Assembly (NCBI RefSeq): GCF_017814435.1
Contig: NZ_JAGJCB010000001.1
Span: 320,814 to 384,813, forward strand
Reading direction: 5' to 3'
Origin: Mariniflexile gromovii
GTDB lineage: Bacteria; Bacteroidota; Bacteroidia; Flavobacteriales; Flavobacteriaceae
DNA length: 64,000 nt
This document shows positions 1 to 9,434 of the stretch, piece after piece. The translations under genes were made by a program, and so were the position numbers. Below the pieces are notes generated by a model. It was given only the letters and a program-made list of their open reading frames with translations. It was not told the DNA's origin and ran no database searches. The first letter of the stretch is position 1; every line of letters starts with the position of its first letter.

Positions 1-570
1 AAAACTGATATAGATAAAAAAAGCAAAACCATTTTAGTTGCAGCCAGATTAGATGAATCTCATAAAAGGATTAGCCTTATAATTAAAGTTTGGAAAAGAT
101 TATTTGAGAAAAACCAAGATTGGAACCTGATAGTTATTGGAGATGGACCAGATAGAGATTATTATAATAATCTTATAAAAAAATGGAATTTAACAAGAAT
201 TCAACTATTAGGAATTCAAGACCCTTTAGTTTTCTATAAAGATGCTTCAATATTTTTAATGACTTCCGCTATGGAAGGATGGGGAATGACATTAACAGAA
301 TCACTTCAAACTGGCTGTGTTGCTATTGCTATGGATACTTTTGTTACGTTACACGAAATTATAAGAAATGGAGAAACTGGATTTATTATAAAAGATATGG
401 ATTTAAGAACTTATTCAGAAAAAGTCCAATACTTAATTGATAATGCAGAAATACGACAAAAGATGGCTCTCAATGCTGTGAAAAGTAGTTATCAATTTAA
501 AATTGACACTGTTGGAAAAAAATGGGTGGATCTTTTTTTCTATGTAAATAAAGATTCAGATGAAAAATAA
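1..570 (+). CDS. Glycosyltransferase family 4, C-terminal part (5' truncated by window edge)
   Basis: The frame is open from base 1, so the start codon lies outside the window; 189 residues are visible. This is the nucleotide-sugar-binding half of a GT-B retaining glycosyltransferase: a [11 protein letters not shown]-like strand at residues 13-23, the IGDGP loop near residue 45, and the EX7E motif (E92 to E100 in EGWGMTLTE). Such enzymes add one sugar to a lipid-linked glycan at the cytoplasmic membrane face. The next gene starts inside its last 11 bases, which implies translational coupling. The sugar specificity cannot be read from the sequence. Confidence 0.9.
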   Translation, partial: KTDIDKKSKTILVAARLDESHKRISLIIKVWKRLFEKNQDWNLIVIGDGPDRDYYNNLIKKWNLTRIQLLGIQDPLVFYKDASIFLMTSAMEGWGMTLTESLQTGCVAIAMDTFVTLHEIIRNGETGFIIKDMDLRTYSEKVQYLIDNAEIRQKMALNAVKSSYQFKIDTVGKKWVDLFFYVNKDSDEK

Positions 571-1207
571 AGTAAGAATATTGTTATGGCGAATTTTAGG
601 GTTTGACTATCAAACTTTACTTAGAAAAACTGATTATGTATTGTTAAAGGATGACAGTTACACTTCTAAGGGAAACCGTACCTATGATAATGGAGCTCGA
701 GTTTGGAGATGGACTAACTCTTTATTAACTATCGGAAATTATTGCAGTATAGCACACAATGTTAATTTTATAATGGATGAAGGTTTTCATAATGCTTCTA
801 AAATAACTAATTTCCCGTTAATTGACAATTTATTTAAAAACGAATTAACATTGCCGAATGGACGTTTAAAAAAGGATGTTTTAAATGAAGTTAAACAAAA
901 ACAAGGTATTACCATTGGAAATGATGTTTGGATTGGTATGGGCGCATACATTATGCCAGGGGTAATAATAGGCAATGGTGCAACAATTGGATCAAATTCT
1001 GTTGTAACAAAAAATGTTCCAGACTATGCCATAGTTGCTGGAAGCCCTGCCAAAATAATTAAATTGAAACATGACGAAGAAATCATTAAAAAGCTTAACG
1101 AAATTGCTTGGTGGGATTGGAATGTAGATACTATAAAAGAGCGTATTGAAGATTTTAATTTATCTATTGAACACTTTGTAAATAAATACTATAATAAAAA
1201 ATGCTAA
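560..1207 (+). CDS. Hexapeptide-repeat O-acetyltransferase (CatB/VatD-like)
   Basis: This 215-residue protein has a left-handed beta-helix: repeats of the [20 protein letters not shown] type at about residues 115-150, followed by [10 protein letters not shown]. An inserted loop carries GFHN near residue 76, matching the position of the catalytic His of xenobiotic acyltransferases. In a glycan locus the likely role is acetyl transfer from acetyl-CoA to a sugar hydroxyl or amine. It overlaps the upstream GT gene by 11 bases and the downstream GT gene by 7 bases, so all three are probably co-translated. The acceptor is unknown. Confidence 0.85.
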   Translation: MKNKVRILLWRILGFDYQTLLRKTDYVLLKDDSYTSKGNRTYDNGARVWRWTNSLLTIGNYCSIAHNVNFIMDEGFHNASKITNFPLIDNLFKNELTLPNGRLKKDVLNEVKQKQGITIGNDVWIGMGAYIMPGVIIGNGATIGSNSVVTKNVPDYAIVAGSPAKIIKLKHDEEIIKKLNEIAWWDWNVDTIKERIEDFNLSIEHFVNKYYNKKC

Positions 1208-2364
1208 ATATCGTATTTGTAATAGAATCTCTTCAATGTGGTGGAGCTGAAAAAAGCTTAACTACCCTTTTACAAAATTTCGATTTCACTAAGTATAAAG
1301 TTGATTTAATTCTATTTAATAAAGGTGGTGAGTTTGAAAAATTTATTCCAAAAGAAGTAAATGTAATTTACAAACCCCATTTTGGAAATACTAATTTTTT
1401 AACTAAATTACTAAAGCGTATTCAATTTTGGAATGTAAAAAAACACCAAAAGAACAAGAATTATCATGGTGCACAACTTTATTGGAAAGTTTTTGGATCA
1501 ATTATAACTGTTCACACAAAAAAATACGACGTTGCCTTAGCATATAATCAAGGTTTTTCTACTTATTATGTTGCTGAAAAAGTAACAGCCCTAAGAAAAT
1601 TTTCTTGGTTAAATACCGATTACAATAAAGCGGGGTACAATATTAATTTTGATTATAAGTATTATAGTAATTTCAATAGAATTGTCTGTGTTTCTAAAGA
1701 ATGTGAATTGTCGCTTCAAAATGAAGCTGCCATTGTTAAGAAAACTTTACCAACCACCATTATAAAAGATATTTCAGATGAATTATTAATAAGCAAAATG
1801 AGTCTTGAAAATAACGGCTTAAACAAAGAGAATAATACAATTAAATTATTAACAGTTGGCCGATTGGCTAAAGCCAAAGGATATACTTTGGCTATAGGGG
1901 CTTGTAAAATTTTAATTGATAAAGGAAAAAATATAAAATGGTATGTAATAGGTTCTGGACCAGAACTAGAAAATATCGAAAAATTAATTGTGAAGAGTGG
2001 TGTAAGAGATCATTTTATTCTTTTAGGATACAGAGAAAACCCTTATCCATATATTAAAACCTGCGATATATATGTGCAAACCTCTTTGTTTGAAGGATTG
2101 GGTTTAACTGTAATAGAAGCAGCGATTTTAAAAAAACCAATAGTTACTACCAACTTTCCCACAGCATCAGGAATAATCACCCATAATGAAACTGGGCTTA
2201 TTTGTGATATGACAACTAAGGCTATTGCTAATAATATTGAACTTTTAATAAATGATGAATGTCTTATAAATAAATTTATCAAAAATTTATCAAAAATCAA
2301 AAATCAAGATAAAACCCAATCTCTAATAAAAATCAAAGAATTACTCTCCCTTAACTATAATTAA
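1201..2364 (+). CDS. Glycosyltransferase family 4
   Basis: The 387-residue GT-B fold protein has an N-terminal [13 protein letters not shown] glycine loop, typical of GT4 enzymes. Its C-terminal nucleotide-sugar domain has VGRLAKAKG at about 220 and the EX7E motif EGLGLTVIE at about 300. It presumably adds one sugar of the exopolysaccharide repeat unit at the inner membrane. The ATG sits 7 bases inside the preceding acetyltransferase gene, and one base separates its stop from the next start. The donor sugar cannot be determined. Confidence 0.88.
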   Translation: MLNIVFVIESLQCGGAEKSLTTLLQNFDFTKYKVDLILFNKGGEFEKFIPKEVNVIYKPHFGNTNFLTKLLKRIQFWNVKKHQKNKNYHGAQLYWKVFGSIITVHTKKYDVALAYNQGFSTYYVAEKVTALRKFSWLNTDYNKAGYNINFDYKYYSNFNRIVCVSKECELSLQNEAAIVKKTLPTTIIKDISDELLISKMSLENNGLNKENNTIKLLTVGRLAKAKGYTLAIGACKILIDKGKNIKWYVIGSGPELENIEKLIVKSGVRDHFILLGYRENPYPYIKTCDIYVQTSLFEGLGLTVIEAAILKKPIVTTNFPTASGIITHNETGLICDMTTKAIANNIELLINDECLINKFIKNLSKIKNQDKTQSLIKIKELLSLNYN

Positions 2365-2365
2365 T

Positions 2366-3478
2366 ATGAAAATAAAAACAATAACATGTCATGAAGTTTA
2401 TAATCATGGTGCCAGTTTACAAGAACATGCTCTCTTAAAATACCTTGAGAATTTGGGACATGATGCAGAAACAATAAGATACAAACCTTCTTATTTTGAT
2501 AGTGATAAATTTAGTTTATGGGAAGTATCCAGCCCCAAATTTGAATCAAATATCATATTTAAAGTTTTTTATATTTTAGCAAAACTACCTTCTAGGTTGA
2601 TTGCATTGAAACGAAAAAAAAGTTTTGATGATTTTTCTTCTAAATACATAAACGCAACAAAACAATCATATAAATCAAACGAACAATTATCTAAAAATTT
2701 ACCATATGCGGATGCTTATATTTGTGGTAGTGATCAAATATGGAATTCTTTTTTTGAAAATGGAAAAGACCCTGCGTTTTATTTAGATTTTGTGCCTGAT
2801 AATAAGTTAAAAATTTCATATGCAGCTAGTTTTGCTATTGATACACTTGAAGATTCTATTAAAAAATTTGTTTCAGAACAAGTTAATAAAATCAATTATA
2901 TCTCAGTAAGAGAAACCTCAGGTTTAAAAATTCTAGCAGAACTTAATATCACAGATACAACTCAAGTTTTAGATCCTGTTTTTTTACTTCCTGCAAAATA
3001 TTGGCATGATACTTTTGTAAATGAAATTTCTGAAAAGTACATTTTGATATATGATTTTGATAGTAACCCATCATTAAAAAAAATGGCTTTAACTTTGGCT
3101 AAAACAAACAAACTCAAAATTTATACTGTTAACAGGAATATAAATTATGCTGATACAAATTTTTGGTTAAAAGGTCCTGAATATTTCTTATCCTTATTGG
3201 CCAATGCACAGTTTGTAATTTCTAATTCTTTTCATGCCGTTGCATTTTCTTTGATTTTTGAAAAACAATTCTTAGTTGTTAATAGACTAGAAAACATTAA
3301 TACCCGTATGAGAGATTTACTTGCCCTATTAAACATTTCAGATTTGTTAATAAGCGACCCTAATGATCCAAATATTTCGATTCAACCAATAAGCTCCTAT
3401 GAACCAATAAATAAAGAGTTAGAAGCTTCAATAGCTAGATCTAAGTTGTTTTTACAGAAAGCCTTAAATTCAAATTAA
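2366..3478 (+). CDS. Polysaccharide pyruvyl transferase family protein
   Basis: The 370 residues match the polysaccharide pyruvyltransferase family (PF04230): an N-terminal YNHGASLQEHAL nucleotide-binding-like start, the signature YICGSDQIWN near residue 120, and ISNSFHAVAFSL near 290. Members add ketal-linked pyruvate from PEP to a sugar, giving the polymer negative charge. The length is normal for the family. The gene starts one base after the previous stop. Some members in glycan loci act on other substrates, so the exact reaction is inferred. Confidence 0.88.
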   Translation: MKIKTITCHEVYNHGASLQEHALLKYLENLGHDAETIRYKPSYFDSDKFSLWEVSSPKFESNIIFKVFYILAKLPSRLIALKRKKSFDDFSSKYINATKQSYKSNEQLSKNLPYADAYICGSDQIWNSFFENGKDPAFYLDFVPDNKLKISYAASFAIDTLEDSIKKFVSEQVNKINYISVRETSGLKILAELNITDTTQVLDPVFLLPAKYWHDTFVNEISEKYILIYDFDSNPSLKKMALTLAKTNKLKIYTVNRNINYADTNFWLKGPEYFLSLLANAQFVISNSFHAVAFSLIFEKQFLVVNRLENINTRMRDLLALLNISDLLISDPNDPNISIQPISSYEPINKELEASIARSKLFLQKALNSN

Positions 3479-3544
3479 CAAGTCACAGTGATTTTTTACA
3501 ATCAAATGTTTAAAAATCAATAATAACTTCTAAAACCAGTAATA

Positions 3545-4651
3545 ATGAAACTGCTTTATATAACTAATCAAATTTGTGGTGCTGGAGGTTTAGAGCGAGT
3601 TTTATCCATAAAAACTAATTATTTTATAGATGTGCTTGGTTATGAGATACATATAATTACTTTAAATCAAGAAAACACTCCACTTTTTTATGAATTTAGC
3701 AAAAAAATAGTTTTCCATGATTTAAAAGTGAAAGGAAATCCTATTATATACCTTAAAAAATATATAAAGGGGTTAAAATCCAAAGTAGCACAAATTCAAC
3801 CAGAAATTATTTCTGTTTGTGATGATGGCTTAAAAGGCTTTTTTGTTCCTCTAATTTTAAAAAGAAAATACCCAACCGTGTACGAACGGCATGCTTCAAA
3901 AGATATTTTTAAAAAAAATGACAAATTGGGCATTTTTGAAAAGATAAAACTGAACACTATTTATAAGTTTATGGAGGTTGGAGGCCGTTTTTTCGATGCC
4001 TTTGTTGTTTTAACAAATGATAATCTGACAGAATGGAAATATAAAAACTTACATGTAATACCCAATCCATTATCTTTTTTAGAAGAAAACCATGCTTTAT
4101 TAGTCAATAAAAAGGTGATTTCGGTAGGAAACCATAGTTTTCAAAAAGGACACGACAGATTATTAAAAATTTGGAGTTTAATACATGAAAAACATAAAGA
4201 TTGGCAATTGGAAATTTATGGAAAAATAGATGATGACAAGAAAAACATTAAACTTGCCGAACAATTAGGGATAACAGATTCGGTTTCTTTTTTTAACCCA
4301 GTCAAAAATATTCAAGAAAAATATTTAAGCGCCTCAATTTATGTAATGACTTCTAGGTCTGAAGGTTTTGGAATGGTTTTAATTGAAGCTTTTGCCAATG
4401 GCTTACCCTGTATAGCGTTTGATTGCCCTTGTGGCCCCAAAGATATTATTTCCAATGATAAGGATGGTTTTTTAATACCAGATAATGATTTTGAAAATTA
4501 CACCAATAAACTTAAAGAATTAATGGTAAATGAAAAGTTAAGACTAAGTATGGGAAAAAAAGCAAAAGAAAAATCCAAAATGTACTTACCTAACCAAATC
4601 ATGCCACTTTGGGATACTTTGTTTAAGAATATAATATTTAATAAAAAATGA
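3545..4651 (+). CDS. Glycosyltransferase family 4 (first of a tandem pair)
   Basis: The 368-residue GT4 starts with ITNQICGAGGLERVLS, the family's N-terminal glycine loop. SVGNHSFQKGHDRLL near 195 and SEGFGMVLIE near 272 (EX7E) mark the donor-binding domain. It is clearly related to the next gene, which suggests a tandem duplication. A 66-base gap separates it from the pyruvyltransferase gene, and its stop overlaps the start of the next gene by 4 bases (ATGA). It likely extends the same repeat unit; the linkage is unknown. Confidence 0.88.
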   Translation: MKLLYITNQICGAGGLERVLSIKTNYFIDVLGYEIHIITLNQENTPLFYEFSKKIVFHDLKVKGNPIIYLKKYIKGLKSKVAQIQPEIISVCDDGLKGFFVPLILKRKYPTVYERHASKDIFKKNDKLGIFEKIKLNTIYKFMEVGGRFFDAFVVLTNDNLTEWKYKNLHVIPNPLSFLEENHALLVNKKVISVGNHSFQKGHDRLLKIWSLIHEKHKDWQLEIYGKIDDDKKNIKLAEQLGITDSVSFFNPVKNIQEKYLSASIYVMTSRSEGFGMVLIEAFANGLPCIAFDCPCGPKDIISNDKDGFLIPDNDFENYTNKLKELMVNEKLRLSMGKKAKEKSKMYLPNQIMPLWDTLFKNIIFNKK

Positions 4652-5793
4652 CACTAGTTTATATTACAGATCAAATATATTTACATGGGGGCATAGAAAG
4701 GGTATTAGCAAATAAAGTTAATTATTTTGTTAATGAACTTAACTATGAAGTCCACATAATTACGACTGAGCAAAAAAACAATATACCTTGTTATGAAATA
4801 GATTCTAAGGTGATTTTACATGATCTGGCAATAAATTATAATCGAAATAAAAGTTATTTTAATCCCCTAAATCTTATTAAGGTTCCAAAACACTATTTAT
4901 CTTTAAAAAGAAAAATAAAAGCTATAAAACCAAATGTTATTGTTGTTTGTAATTTTGCTTTTGATTTTTATTTCATACCATTTGTTTATCCTGAAATAGC
5001 AAAAATTAAAGAATTCCATTCCTCTCGCCATTTTTTTCATCAAAAGCGACTAGAGAACAAATCATTATTCACTAATTTTTTTAATAAGATAAATGACTAC
5101 ATTGAATCAAAATACCATTGTTTGGTATTATTAACTACTGATGAAAAAAAATATTACAAATCTAATAACCTATTGGTAATACCTAATTCAATAGATAAAC
5201 ATTTAGGGAAAATTGCTAATACAGGGAATTCGAAAAAAGTTATTAGTGCTGGTAGAATTGCTCCTGTTAAAGGTTTTGAAAAATTAATTAATGCTTGGAG
5301 TTTAGTTGCTCAAAAACATCCAGACTGGGTTTTAGATATTTATGGTTTTGGGGAAAAAGAATATATAAAATCTTTAGAAAACCTTATAAGTAGTTTAAAT
5401 ATAAATGATAAAATTGTTTTATGTGGATCAACTAACAACATAAACGAAAAAATGCTCGATTCAGCTATATATGTAATGACATCTGAAACCGAGTGTTTCC
5501 CAATGGTTTTATTAGAAGCAATGTCTAACGGTTTACCAATTGTTTCATTTGATTGTCCGAATGGGCCTCGTAATATTTTTACAAATAACGTTGATGGTAT
5601 TTTAGTTGAACAAAATAATATTAAGGCATTCGCAAATGCCATAATAAATTTAATTGAAGCTCCTGAAAAAAGAATATTTTTTGGAAAAAACGGGCATAAC
5701 AGTATTGAGAAATTTAATACAAATAAAATTATGAATTGTTGGAGAAATTTGTTTATTGATGTATCTTCCTTCAAATTTAAAGACTATAGCTAG
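4648..5793 (+). CDS. Glycosyltransferase family 4 (second of a tandem pair)
   Basis: The 381 residues parallel those of the preceding gene from end to end: ITDQIYLHGGIERVLA at the N-terminus, SAGRIAPVKGFEKLI near 195, and TECFPMVLLEA near 275. The usual EGFG signature reads ECFP here, but both glutamates of EX7E remain. The changed loop suggests a different donor or acceptor from its neighbour. It overlaps the previous gene by 4 bases and ends 3 bases before the next start, so it sits firmly in the operon. Confidence 0.87.
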   Translation: MTLVYITDQIYLHGGIERVLANKVNYFVNELNYEVHIITTEQKNNIPCYEIDSKVILHDLAINYNRNKSYFNPLNLIKVPKHYLSLKRKIKAIKPNVIVVCNFAFDFYFIPFVYPEIAKIKEFHSSRHFFHQKRLENKSLFTNFFNKINDYIESKYHCLVLLTTDEKKYYKSNNLLVIPNSIDKHLGKIANTGNSKKVISAGRIAPVKGFEKLINAWSLVAQKHPDWVLDIYGFGEKEYIKSLENLISSLNINDKIVLCGSTNNINEKMLDSAIYVMTSETECFPMVLLEAMSNGLPIVSFDCPNGPRNIFTNNVDGILVEQNNIKAFANAIINLIEAPEKRIFFGKNGHNSIEKFNTNKIMNCWRNLFIDVSSFKFKDYS

Positions 5794-5796
5794 CGT

Positions 5797-7272
5797 ATGA
5801 AGAGAATACTATTTATATCAAACTCAAAAAAAGTACCTTTATTTTATTTGAATTGCATTAAAACACTCTGCAGTGAATTTAATCACTTTTCTGTTGATGT
5901 CTTTGTTTTTGAAGATGCCAAGAATCAATCCTTTGAATACTCATCAATGTTACGGTTTATAGGTAGGAGGTTTACTAATTTTAAAACCTCTCCTTTCAAC
6001 AAAATAGATTTAAATAAGGCTTCTAAAGAATTAAAAAATCTAAGAATTTTAAATTCTAAAAAAGATTTAGAACTATACGATTGGATTATTCTTGAAAAAA
6101 AAGCTAACATTCAAAATAATTTTAGTAAACACACAAAAAAGGGTTTTTTAACTATAAATGTTTCTTTTGACGAAGTATTATTTAGTGTTATGAATTATTC
6201 TCATATAAATCTTGATCTGTTAATTTATAATTCAGAAATATCTAAAGATTGGATTAAAATTTCAAAGACAGAATTGAGTATAGAAAATGGTATGTTTAAT
6301 AACATTTTCAAACTTTTATTTAGTTACTCTATATATTTAAGGAAATTTATTAAAAACTATGAAGACGATATTATAGCCAGAAAAAATTTAAAAATTTTAA
6401 ATAATAGAGAAGTAAAATTTAAAAAAATAAAATTATATTTTAACTACATTAATTTATGCTTTATTCTTTTGAGAAGAAAACTTGATGTTAAGCAAAAAAA
6501 CTGGAAATTAGCTGTATCAAATAAAAATAAACCCGAAATACTTTTAAATCAACCTAAAGATTCCTTTTGGGCAGATCCATTTATAATAAAACATGATAAT
6601 TATTCTGTAATTTATTTTGAAGAACTCAAAGAAGATGGACTTGGAAAAATATCTTGTGTCACATTAGATGAAAATTTCGATATTTTAGAAAAGAAAACAA
6701 TTATAGACGAAAATTACCACCTTTCCTTTCCAAACGTTTTTTTTATAAATGATAATTATTATATGATTCCCGAGAGTAGCCAAAAAAAAACCTTGGAAAT
6801 TTATAAGTGCAAAAACTTCCCTTTTGAATGGATGCCGTACATGGAATTAATGAATAATATTAAACTTCTTGATGCTATTTGGTTATTTCATGATGGCTTA
6901 TATTGGATTTTCGCCAACAAAGTTGAAGATTTTGAACACGACAATAATGAACGCTTATATCTATATTACTCAAAAAACTTGTTTTCTAAAGATTGGGAAC
7001 CTCATGTAAAAAACCCTATTGTAACAAATTTGGAAACTTCTAGAAATGCTGGTGACTTTCTACAAAAAAATGGTAAAATTTTTAGAATTTCCCAAAATTG
7101 CAAAAATGGATATGGTAACAATTTAGTAGTTAATAAAATTACAGAACTAACAACTTTAAATTATTCGGAAGAAAAGGTTGAAGAAATATTTCCACCAAAT
7201 GGGTATGAAGGGATGCATACAATGAATACGGATAAAGGCGTTAGCGTTTTTGATTATTTAAAAGCTGAGTGA
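5797..7272 (+). CDS. Protein with GINT1-like five-bladed propeller domain, putative glycan enzyme
   Basis: The 491-residue protein has two parts. Residues about 1-190 are Lys/Asn-rich and may be a degenerate formyltransferase-like domain. Residues about 240-490 contain SFWADPFIIKHDN, LSFPNVFFINDNYYMIPES and DAIWLFHDGLYWIFANK, which resemble the GH43-like propeller of the glucosamine inositolphosphorylceramide transferase N-domain family. Bacterial homologues often lie in polysaccharide loci. The catalytic role is unproven; hydrolase, transferase or binding functions are all possible. It is packed between GT4 and polymerase genes. Confidence 0.65.
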   Translation: MKRILFISNSKKVPLFYLNCIKTLCSEFNHFSVDVFVFEDAKNQSFEYSSMLRFIGRRFTNFKTSPFNKIDLNKASKELKNLRILNSKKDLELYDWIILEKKANIQNNFSKHTKKGFLTINVSFDEVLFSVMNYSHINLDLLIYNSEISKDWIKISKTELSIENGMFNNIFKLLFSYSIYLRKFIKNYEDDIIARKNLKILNNREVKFKKIKLYFNYINLCFILLRRKLDVKQKNWKLAVSNKNKPEILLNQPKDSFWADPFIIKHDNYSVIYFEELKEDGLGKISCVTLDENFDILEKKTIIDENYHLSFPNVFFINDNYYMIPESSQKKTLEIYKCKNFPFEWMPYMELMNNIKLLDAIWLFHDGLYWIFANKVEDFEHDNNERLYLYYSKNLFSKDWEPHVKNPIVTNLETSRNAGDFLQKNGKIFRISQNCKNGYGNNLVVNKITELTTLNYSEEKVEEIFPPNGYEGMHTMNTDKGVSVFDYLKAE

Positions 7273-7296
7273 TTTACAGACAAATAGTATTTTATT

Positions 7297-8400
7297 ATGA
7301 TTGAATTTATTCCACTAGAATATTATTATGAAGTTTATATATATACTGCATTCGGTATCGCATTAATTACATTATTTCATGCATATGTTCTTGATTTAAA
7401 TAATCAAAAAAATATTAATTATATTACTTTTATTGGGTATTTAATGTTGCTATTGTTGATTGTTTATCTAGGGCTTAGACCTGTAAGTGGACGCTATTTT
7501 ACTGATATGGCGACCTATGCTAGGATATATGAAAGCTATGCAAATGGAGGCAAAATTATATTAAAAACGGATGTTGTATTCCAACAGTTCATGAAGTTTT
7601 GTTCTTCATTTTTATCTACAAATAATTTTTTCCTTTTATGTGCCACTATATATATATACCCAATGTTTGTGGTTTCAAAAAAACTATTTAGGCAATACTG
7701 GTTTTATGCTTTTTTTATGTTTGTAGTTTCATTCTCCTTTTGGTCCTTCGGGGTTAATGGAATGAGAAATGGTATGGCTACTTCAATATTTCTATTGGCC
7801 TTATCATTTGCTAACAATAAAAAGTTAATGATTTTTCTTTTCTTTATATCTAGTTTATTTCATGAAACAATGTATTTACCAATATTGGCGTATACTTTAA
7901 CTCTTTTTGTAAAAAACCCAAGTTGGTATTTTAAAGGGTGGTTAATAGCAATTCCATTATCAATAGCAATGGGTAGTTTTTGGGAAAATCTATTTGCAAG
8001 TTTAGGATTTGGGGATGAACGCTTAAGTGGTTATTTAGTGGGTGAAAAAGATGAAGCTTTTGTTAACAGTGGATTTAGATATGATTTTCTATTTTACAGC
8101 TCTTTTGCAGTAGTTACTGGTGCTTATTTTATTTTTAAAAAGAAATTTAATGATACTTTTTATACACAAATATTTAATATTTATTTAACAGCAAATGCTT
8201 TTTGGGTTTTAATAATTAGAGCGAATTTTTCCAATCGGTTTGCATATTTATCTTGGTTTTTAATGCCATTAATAATAATATATCCTTTTATAAAAAGTAA
8301 CCTAATAAAAAAACAGCATAAGATTATTGGAATAGTCCTTTTCTTGTATTTCATGTTTACTTACCTTATGTATTGGTATGAAGAATTTAAAAAATATTAA
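7297..8400 (+). CDS. EpsG family O-antigen/exopolysaccharide polymerase-like membrane protein (Wzy candidate)
   Basis: This 367-residue protein is hydrophobic almost throughout, with about nine to ten membrane spans. The motif NGMRNGMATSIFLLAL followed by FFISSLFHETMYLPI near residues 150-195 is the EpsG signature (Arg then His-x-x in adjacent loops). It is the best candidate for the polymerase that joins repeat units at the outer face of the inner membrane. It ends directly against the next ATG (TAA then ATG with no gap). No flippase lies beside it in the window. Confidence 0.82.
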   Translation: MIEFIPLEYYYEVYIYTAFGIALITLFHAYVLDLNNQKNINYITFIGYLMLLLLIVYLGLRPVSGRYFTDMATYARIYESYANGGKIILKTDVVFQQFMKFCSSFLSTNNFFLLCATIYIYPMFVVSKKLFRQYWFYAFFMFVVSFSFWSFGVNGMRNGMATSIFLLALSFANNKKLMIFLFFISSLFHETMYLPILAYTLTLFVKNPSWYFKGWLIAIPLSIAMGSFWENLFASLGFGDERLSGYLVGEKDEAFVNSGFRYDFLFYSSFAVVTGAYFIFKKKFNDTFYTQIFNIYLTANAFWVLIIRANFSNRFAYLSWFLMPLIIIYPFIKSNLIKKQHKIIGIVLFLYFMFTYLMYWYEEFKKY

Positions 8401-9396
8401 ATGAAACAAATTTCTATAATAATACCCGTTTATAATGTTGCAAAGTATTTAGAAAAATGTATCAATTCAACATATAACCAAGAACTTACTGAAAATGAAT
8501 TTGAAATCATAGCTGTAGATGATGAATCTCCTGATGATAGTTTGCAAGTATTGAATGAAATAAAAAAAAATCATTTTAACATTCGTGTTATTTCACAAAA
8601 AAACAAAGGCCTAGGGGGGGCACGAAATACTGGTTTATTAAATGCATCTGGTGAATACATTTTATTTTTAGATGCCGATGATTATTATATAGAAAACTCT
8701 TTAAAAGAAATATATACTATAGCAAAAGACAGCAGTTTAGATATTTTAGAATTTGGAGCTCAAGGTGTTGATATTTCTGAAAAAATTGTTTATGAAACGG
8801 CTATAAGTAATAATTATACCATTCAATCAGGAATACATCATTATAATAATCTTAAATATATGAACTCTGCTTGTAATAAGTTGTACAAAAGGAGTTTTCT
8901 GGAGGAAAACAAATTGTTTTTTGTTGAAAAGATTTATGGAGAAGACTTTGAGTTTAACACAAGAGCTTTGTATCTAGCCAAAAGGACTATGGCTATTAGC
9001 AATATTGTTGCAAAATTTTTACAGTCGGAAGAATCCATTACTAGATCAAATGATATTGAAAAAAAAAGAAAATATGCAAATGATTTCATAGATATTTTAC
9101 AAAGAATAGATTCATTCAGGTTAAATTTTGAAAATGATAAATCAGAGGGACATGATCAATTTTTTAATGAAAGAATGTCTATTTTAAATGTTGATTTATT
9201 TTATATAACATTTAAAAATAATTTTCCGATTTCTGAAATATTGACTTTAAAAGATATTTTAAAATCCAAAGGTGTTTTTAGAACAAACTATTCTATATCT
9301 GATAAAAAAAAGAATTTGTTCAGAATGGTATTTCTTAATTTCAATTTTTTATTTTTTAGAACAGCGCTAATGTTGAAAAAAACATTTAAAATATAA
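8401..9396 (+). CDS. Glycosyltransferase family 2
   Basis: The 331 residues open with ISIIIPVYNVAKYLEKCINS, the GT-A nucleotide-binding start of GT2 enzymes. IAVDDESPDDS (about 36-46) and FLDADDYY (about 89-96, the DxD-type metal and donor site) follow, then GEDFEFN near 180 as the likely catalytic-base region. The enzyme inverts configuration and adds one sugar or polyol. The ATG directly follows the stop of the polymerase gene. The acceptor is unknown. Confidence 0.9.
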   Translation: MKQISIIIPVYNVAKYLEKCINSTYNQELTENEFEIIAVDDESPDDSLQVLNEIKKNHFNIRVISQKNKGLGGARNTGLLNASGEYILFLDADDYYIENSLKEIYTIAKDSSLDILEFGAQGVDISEKIVYETAISNNYTIQSGIHHYNNLKYMNSACNKLYKRSFLEENKLFFVEKIYGEDFEFNTRALYLAKRTMAISNIVAKFLQSEESITRSNDIEKKRKYANDFIDILQRIDSFRLNFENDKSEGHDQFFNERMSILNVDLFYITFKNNFPISEILTLKDILKSKGVFRTNYSISDKKKNLFRMVFLNFNFLFFRTALMLKKTFKI

Positions 9397-9434
9397 TCTT
9401 ATACCGATTATAAATACAATTTAATATATAAATT

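Noticed and set aside
787-975. Minus-strand ORF inside the acetyltransferase gene
   Set aside because: It is a shadow ORF with no recognisable protein features; the plus-strand gene is clear.
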